A stretch of DNA of 64,000 bases, taken from an uncultured Alphaproteobacteria bacterium. GTDB taxonomy: Bacteria > Pseudomonadota > Alphaproteobacteria > HIMB59 > GCA-002718135. The translations under genes were made by a program, and so were the position numbers. The stretch lies in assembly GCA_902628835.1 (NCBI GenBank), contig CACOPD010000002.1, forward strand, positions 142,218 to 206,217, read 5' to 3'. This document shows positions 59,744 through 64,000 of the stretch, piece after piece (the first letter of the stretch is position 1; every line of letters begins with the position of its first letter). The notes under the pieces were generated by a model. The model worked only from the letters and a program-made list of their open reading frames with translations. It was not told the DNA's origin and did not search any database.

Positions 59744-61906
59744 ATGACTTACGAATTAGATAAAAATTTTGAAGAAAAAGTCTACGCAGGTGTTTTAGGT
59801 AAAATAATAGGTGTTTTTCTTGGAAGGCCATTTGAAGGTTGGAATTATGATAGAATAATTAAAGAATTGGGTCCTATAAATTATTACGTAAATGATAAAT
59901 TAGACTGCCCATTACCTGTTTCAGATGATGACATTACTGGTACATTTACTTTTTTACGGGCATTTAGAGAATGTAACTATAATAAAAATATTACTGCTAA
60001 AGATATTGGTAAAACATGGTTAAATAATATTATTGAAGATAAGACTATACTGTGGTGGGGTGGAAAAGGGCATTCAACAGAGGATACTGCATTTCAAAAT
60101 CTAAAACAGGGAATAGAAGCGCCTGATAGTGGTTCTATAAAAACAAACGGAAAAGTAATAGCAGAACAAATTGGAGCGCAAATTTTTATTGATGGTTGGG
60201 CTATGGTAGCACCTGGAGATCCAGACAAAGCAACATATTATGCCAAACTTGCTGCAAGTGTTAGTCATGATGGTGAGGCAATTTACGGCGCACAAGTTAT
60301 AGCTGCTTTAGAGTCAATGGCTTTTGTAGAACATGATTTAACAAAGTTAGTTGATCAAGCAAAGAAATTCATCCCAAATAATTCAGTAATATACAAATTA
60401 ATTTCTGACATACAAGAATGGCGATCTGAAAATTTAGACTGGGAACAAGCAAGAGAAAAAATTGTTGAGAAATATGGATATGATAAATTTTTAGGTAACT
60501 GTCATATTGTGCCTAATCATGCATTAATAATTATGGCCTTATTATTTGGCGATGATGATTTTAAAAAAACAATGATGATTGTAAATACATCTGGCTGGGA
60601 TACAGATTGCAATTCAGGTAATGTAGGCTGTATTTTGGGAATAAAGAATGGGATTGAAGGACTCAAATCTGGTCCAGACTATCTATCACCTATAAACGAT
60701 ATTTTATATTGCCCCACAGCTTTAGGAGGAGAAACTCTTACTGATGCCTTAACTGAAGCCTATAAGATAATTAATACAACAAGAAAAATTAATGGTTTAA
60801 AAAAAAATTTACCTAAAAATGGTGCTAGATTTCATTTTAATATTAAAGAGTCAACACAAGGCTGGAAGGTTAGAAAAGGAAAAAATTATAGTAAAACAAA
60901 AATAAGTAATATCGAATATAAATCTTCACTAGGTGAAAGAGGTCTAAAAATTTCCTATTTTAATTCTTCAAAGGATTGTACTTCAGAGGTTTATGTAGAA
61001 ACTTTTTTTCCAGAAGTTATTTTAGATTTACAAGGAAAAAAGAGAGATGACTTTTTTAGTTATGATTATATTTCATGTCCTATTATTTTTCCCGGTCAGA
61101 GAGTAACATTAGAATCACAAAATATATCTTCACATGAGATTTCAATTTCATTTTTTTTAAAACACTGGGGTAAAGACGATAAACTAATTAAAATTTCTTC
61201 AAACTTTTTTAAGTTCAGAGGAAATGAAAAAAAACAAATATCATGGGATATTCCTGAAACCGGATCAAATCCTGTTGGTCAAATTGGTGTAAATATTACT
61301 TCAAATAAAAATAGAGAAGGTGAAGTAATTTTAAATTCTGTAAATTTCGAGGGAGAGCCAAAACAAATATTTAAAAGGCCAGATCATTTACAGAATTATA
61401 AAAAAGGTAAAAAAATAAAAGAGGGTTACTATGGTGAAATTTGGAGAAATGCCTGGGTTCAATATTTAGATAAATGGGAGAGGAGTGGTAAGAATTTTAG
61501 GATTTGCCATAATAATGGTAGAGGCATTCTATATACTGGAACAGATTTATGGAAAAATTATTCAATATCATCAAATATTATGTTGCAGTCTAGTAACTCA
61601 GGAGGATTAGTTTCAAGAGTACAGGGTGTAAAAAAATATTATATATATGAAATTTGTAAAGATAATAAATTGCGAATTGGTAAAATGAATAATGAATATA
61701 AAATTTTAAAAGAAATAGAATTTCAAGTAGAATTTTTCAAAGAATATAATTTAAAAATGATGCTAGTAAATAATAAAATTATTGGATACATAGATAATAA
61801 AGTTATTATAGATGTCGACGATTTTGAATTTCCTTTTACAAAAGGTGGCGCAGGCTTGGGAGTTAACAACGGCACTTTGGTAACAGAACAAATAATTTTA
61901 AATTAA
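59744..61906 (+). CDS. ADP-ribosylglycohydrolase-fold protein with C-terminal beta-sandwich domains
   Basis: 720 aa. Residues ~1-345 form a DraG/ARH-like domain: VLGKIIGVFLGRPFEG near 17, the metal motif SDDDITGTF near 63, SVSHDGEAIYGAQ near 178, and GWDTDCNSGNVGCILG near 285 (paired Asp ligands). Residues ~365-545 look like a beta-sandwich, and ~555-718 resemble a LamG/DUF1080-type lectin fold (GSGKNFR, NSGGLVSRV, GGAGLGVNNGT). No signal peptide. The classical reaction is ADP-ribose removal, but the carbohydrate-like domains and sugar-gene neighbours suggest hydrolysis of a glycoside or riboside. Function is inferred only. Confidence 0.8.
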   Translation: MTYELDKNFEEKVYAGVLGKIIGVFLGRPFEGWNYDRIIKELGPINYYVNDKLDCPLPVSDDDITGTFTFLRAFRECNYNKNITAKDIGKTWLNNIIEDKTILWWGGKGHSTEDTAFQNLKQGIEAPDSGSIKTNGKVIAEQIGAQIFIDGWAMVAPGDPDKATYYAKLAASVSHDGEAIYGAQVIAALESMAFVEHDLTKLVDQAKKFIPNNSVIYKLISDIQEWRSENLDWEQAREKIVEKYGYDKFLGNCHIVPNHALIIMALLFGDDDFKKTMMIVNTSGWDTDCNSGNVGCILGIKNGIEGLKSGPDYLSPINDILYCPTALGGETLTDALTEAYKIINTTRKINGLKKNLPKNGARFHFNIKESTQGWKVRKGKNYSKTKISNIEYKSSLGERGLKISYFNSSKDCTSEVYVETFFPEVILDLQGKKRDDFFSYDYISCPIIFPGQRVTLESQNISSHEISISFFLKHWGKDDKLIKISSNFFKFRGNEKKQISWDIPETGSNPVGQIGVNITSNKNREGEVILNSVNFEGEPKQIFKRPDHLQNYKKGKKIKEGYYGEIWRNAWVQYLDKWERSGKNFRICHNNGRGILYTGTDLWKNYSISSNIMLQSSNSGGLVSRVQGVKKYYIYEICKDNKLRIGKMNNEYKILKEIEFQVEFFKEYNLKMMLVNNKIIGYIDNKVIIDVDDFEFPFTKGGAGLGVNNGTLVTEQIILN

Positions 61907-61909
61907 ATT

Positions 61910-62893
61910 ATGAAGTATAGAAAATTTGGCTCTTTAGATTGGAATGTATCTGAAATAGGTTTAGGCTGTTGGCAGATTGGCGCTGATTGGGGTAATGTAA
62001 GCGAAGAGAAGGCAAATGAAGTATTACAATCATCATTTGAAAATGGAGTAAATTTTTTTGATACAGCTGATGTTTATGGCGATGGAAGAAGTGAAAAATT
62101 TGTTGGAAATTTTATAAATTCTATTTCTGAGAGAATTTATGTAGCAACTAAAGCTGGTAGACGTATTAATCCACACGTTGCAAATGGTTATTATGATAGA
62201 GATTTAATGGAGTCTTTTGTAGACCGATCATTATCAAATCTAAATATTGAAACTATCGATCTTTTACAAATGCATTGTCCGCCAACAGAGGTTTATTCAT
62301 CTGATCAGACATTCGAAATGTTAAATTATTTAGTAAGTAAAGGCAAAATACAAAATTATGGTTTTAGCGTTGAAACAGTTGATCAAGCTTTAGAATGCAT
62401 TAAAAACCCTAATACAAAATCAATTCAAGTTATCTTTAATATTTTTAGACAAAAACCTGCAGAAGAATTATTTAAAATAGCAAATGAAAAAAAAGTAGCA
62501 ATCATAGTTAGAGTCCCTCTTGCTAGCGGTTTGTTATCTGGAAAATTTGATAAAAATTCTTCCTTTGCCTCTGATGATCATCGAAATTATAATATTAACG
62601 GTGATGCATTTGATGTTGGTGAAACATTCTCCGGGGTCAATTATTCAAAAGCTCTGGAAGCAGTCGAAGAACTTAAAAATCTTATTCCAGATGAAGTAAC
62701 TCTTTCTCAATTATCTCTTAAATGGATTTTAATGCATGAAGCTGTAAGTGTTATAATTCCAGGTGCAAAAAATAAAGACCAGGTAAATCTAAATGTTGCT
62801 TCTAGTGAAGTTAATGAGATCTCCTCTTTAATGAATGAGATAAATCATATCTATACAAAATATTTCTATGATGATGTACATCATCGTTGGTAG
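61910..62893 (+). CDS. Aldo/keto reductase
   Basis: 327 aa TIM barrel. SEIGLGCWQIGADWG (~residues 15-29), the Asp/Tyr pair in FFDTADVYGDGRSE (~49-62), Lys in ATKAGRR (~80) and His in LLQMHCP (~117-123) are the AKR catalytic elements; VIIPGAKNKDQV (~280) is the NADP loop. It follows the glycohydrolase-fold gene by 3 bp, so it likely acts on the sugar released. The group resembles YajO/LolS-type reductases and sugar dehydrogenases. Confidence 0.88.
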   Translation: MKYRKFGSLDWNVSEIGLGCWQIGADWGNVSEEKANEVLQSSFENGVNFFDTADVYGDGRSEKFVGNFINSISERIYVATKAGRRINPHVANGYYDRDLMESFVDRSLSNLNIETIDLLQMHCPPTEVYSSDQTFEMLNYLVSKGKIQNYGFSVETVDQALECIKNPNTKSIQVIFNIFRQKPAEELFKIANEKKVAIIVRVPLASGLLSGKFDKNSSFASDDHRNYNINGDAFDVGETFSGVNYSKALEAVEELKNLIPDEVTLSQLSLKWILMHEAVSVIIPGAKNKDQVNLNVASSEVNEISSLMNEINHIYTKYFYDDVHHRW

Positions 62894-62901
62894 TAAATTT
62901 T

Positions 62902-64000
62902 GTGTTAGAAGAAACTAAGATATTTAGAAGAGCAACTCTTGCATCAATAATAACATCAACTTATCCTATGATTGTTGTTGGATGTTACTTTGGCATTACA
63001 CCATGGAATATGAAGAGGTTAACAATTGATGAAACTGATTTAAGTTTTTCAATATTAATTTTTGGAATTTTTTTTGTATTATCAAATCAAATAGCTGGAA
63101 GAATATTAGTCCCAAAATATGGAACAAGACTAGTAATGTCTTTGGCTTTTCCACTAATTACCTTTTCTTCATTGTTATCGATAATATCTTCATCATATTT
63201 ATATTTTTTATTAACTTTCATTCCAGCTGGGATCGGATGGGGCGCTTCTGGACCAATTGGAGGAATACATTCTCAACTAATTGAAAAACATTTTAAGAAA
63301 ATTATTACTCCTTACTACGCTATGGGTTTCAATATTGGCATTCTTGCTGGTGGAAGTTTAGCTGGTATAATTATGCGGTATAACTTTGAGCCTTATATTT
63401 TCTTTGTTGTTTTGTCTTTTTCTTCAATTTTAGTTGCATTATTAGTTCTTCATCTAGGATTACCTAGTAATTTAGATTTTAAAGGCAAAGGTGAAAAATT
63501 TAAAATTCCCGAGTCAAATGTTCTTGTATTTGGTTTTTTATTATTTTTTGTTTTTGGTTCTGGTGGTATAGTTATGGATTGGTCGACATTATGGCTATCA
63601 AAAGATTTAAACACCCCTCTTTATCTCGCAAGTATGGGATTAATATTTTTTAGTATTGGAGCTATTTTAGCTAATTTATTCTCTAACACTTTAATTAACT
63701 TATTTACTGAAAAAGTTGTAGGATGTCATTTTGTGATGATTGGAGCGTCAATAATGTTTTTGTCTTTATTAACAAACAATTTCTATATTATACTAGTAGT
63801 TTTATCTATTTATGGATTTGCTATAGCAAACTTAGTTCCCATAGTTATTCGACAAGCTGTTAAGCAATCCAACGAGAGTATTCCTATGACTGTAACAAAT
63901 CTTATAACTATTGGATTATCTTCTACAATGATTATGCCAGCAGCAGTTGGTTTTCTTGCGGAAACATTTTCACTTACTTTAAATATGTATTTACTATGTA
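62902..64000 (+). CDS. MFS transporter, YbjJ-like, cut by window edge (GTG start)
   Basis: A frame from GTG 62902 stays open to the window end (366 codons), so the last part is missing. It reads through ITPWNMKRLTIDETDLS (~residues 32-48), LSNQIAGRILVPKYGT (~59-74) and MDWSTLWLSKDLNTPLYL (~216-233). It matches the carrier at 55023-56177 along its whole length, with about 12 helices expected. It starts 8 bp after the aldo/keto reductase and probably imports the substrate of the module. Confidence 0.85.
   Translation, partial: MLEETKIFRRATLASIITSTYPMIVVGCYFGITPWNMKRLTIDETDLSFSILIFGIFFVLSNQIAGRILVPKYGTRLVMSLAFPLITFSSLLSIISSSYLYFLLTFIPAGIGWGASGPIGGIHSQLIEKHFKKIITPYYAMGFNIGILAGGSLAGIIMRYNFEPYIFFVVLSFSSILVALLVLHLGLPSNLDFKGKGEKFKIPESNVLVFGFLLFFVFGSGGIVMDWSTLWLSKDLNTPLYLASMGLIFFSIGAILANLFSNTLINLFTEKVVGCHFVMIGASIMFLSLLTNNFYIILVVLSIYGFAIANLVPIVIRQAVKQSNESIPMTVTNLITIGLSSTMIMPAAVGFLAETFSLTLNMYLLC

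Overview
The window is AT-rich (low GC by eye, not computed), densely coded DNA from a free-living, probably marine alphaproteobacterium. The gene families point to an AT-rich marine clade such as SAR11 or AEGEAN-169/HIMB59. That placement is an inference from gene content (rhizobial-type AglEFGK and ThuA/ThuB homologues, a Caulobacter XylB-like sugar dehydrogenase, an alphaproteobacterial clpS-clpA-dac-RidA-DUF482 neighbourhood) plus short intergenic gaps; no rRNA or marker gene fixes it. No gap without a gene exceeds 300 bases. I see no insertion sequence, prophage or CRISPR array.

Region 1 (1-9025) is an oxidative carbohydrate cluster: the end of an aldehyde dehydrogenase, an iron alcohol dehydrogenase, an aldo/keto reductase, an altronate-dehydratase-family enzyme, a XylB-like sugar dehydrogenase, two Gfo/Idh/MocA oxidoreductases (one IolG-like), another SDR and a gamma-butyrobetaine-hydroxylase-like dioxygenase. 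Region 2 (9022-22664) handles amino sugars: galactokinase, GH20 hexosaminidase, a Gfo/Idh enzyme, an ABC importer with a tandemly duplicated permease, two SIS proteins, NagA, a GMC oxidoreductase and an enolase-superfamily dehydratase. The importer has no ATPase beside it, and no amino-sugar 6-kinase is visible.

Region 3 (22691-26886) holds a small zinc-ribbon protein, two HAD phosphatases, a small methyltransferase-like membrane protein, a glycerate-kinase-family protein and a short GlpD. A compact intergenic sequence after it has several mutually exclusive helices and a strong ribosome binding site in front of a ten-codon frame. Region 4 (26902-32673) is an alpha-glucoside-type ABC importer (AglEFGK-like) divergent from a LacI regulator, with a perfect palindromic operator inside the promoter. 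Region 5 (32680-40907, all minus strand) combines a ribose/fructose-class ABC importer, ThuA and ThuB homologues, an aldehyde dehydrogenase and two membrane di-iron desaturase-family enzymes.

Region 6 (41028-58869) is mostly housekeeping: UDP-glucose dehydrogenase, phosphomannomutase, D,D-carboxypeptidase, ClpS/ClpA, a DUF482 protein, RidA, cyclophilin, dipeptidase, LysE exporter, PdxJ, GST, serine hydrolase, tRNA-Thr(GGT), an MFS carrier, a DsbA-family isomerase and an Uup-like ABC-F ATPase. Region 7 (58877-64000) is a second accessory sugar module: HpcH/HpaI aldolase, an ADP-ribosylglycohydrolase-fold protein with long beta-rich C-terminal domains, an aldo/keto reductase and a truncated MFS gene running off the window.

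The general picture is a scavenger that imports varied sugars by ABC systems and converts many of them through NAD- or flavin-dependent oxidation. Binding-protein genes carry strong Shine-Dalgarno sequences and are followed by perfect hairpins, which suggests they are expressed above their permeases.
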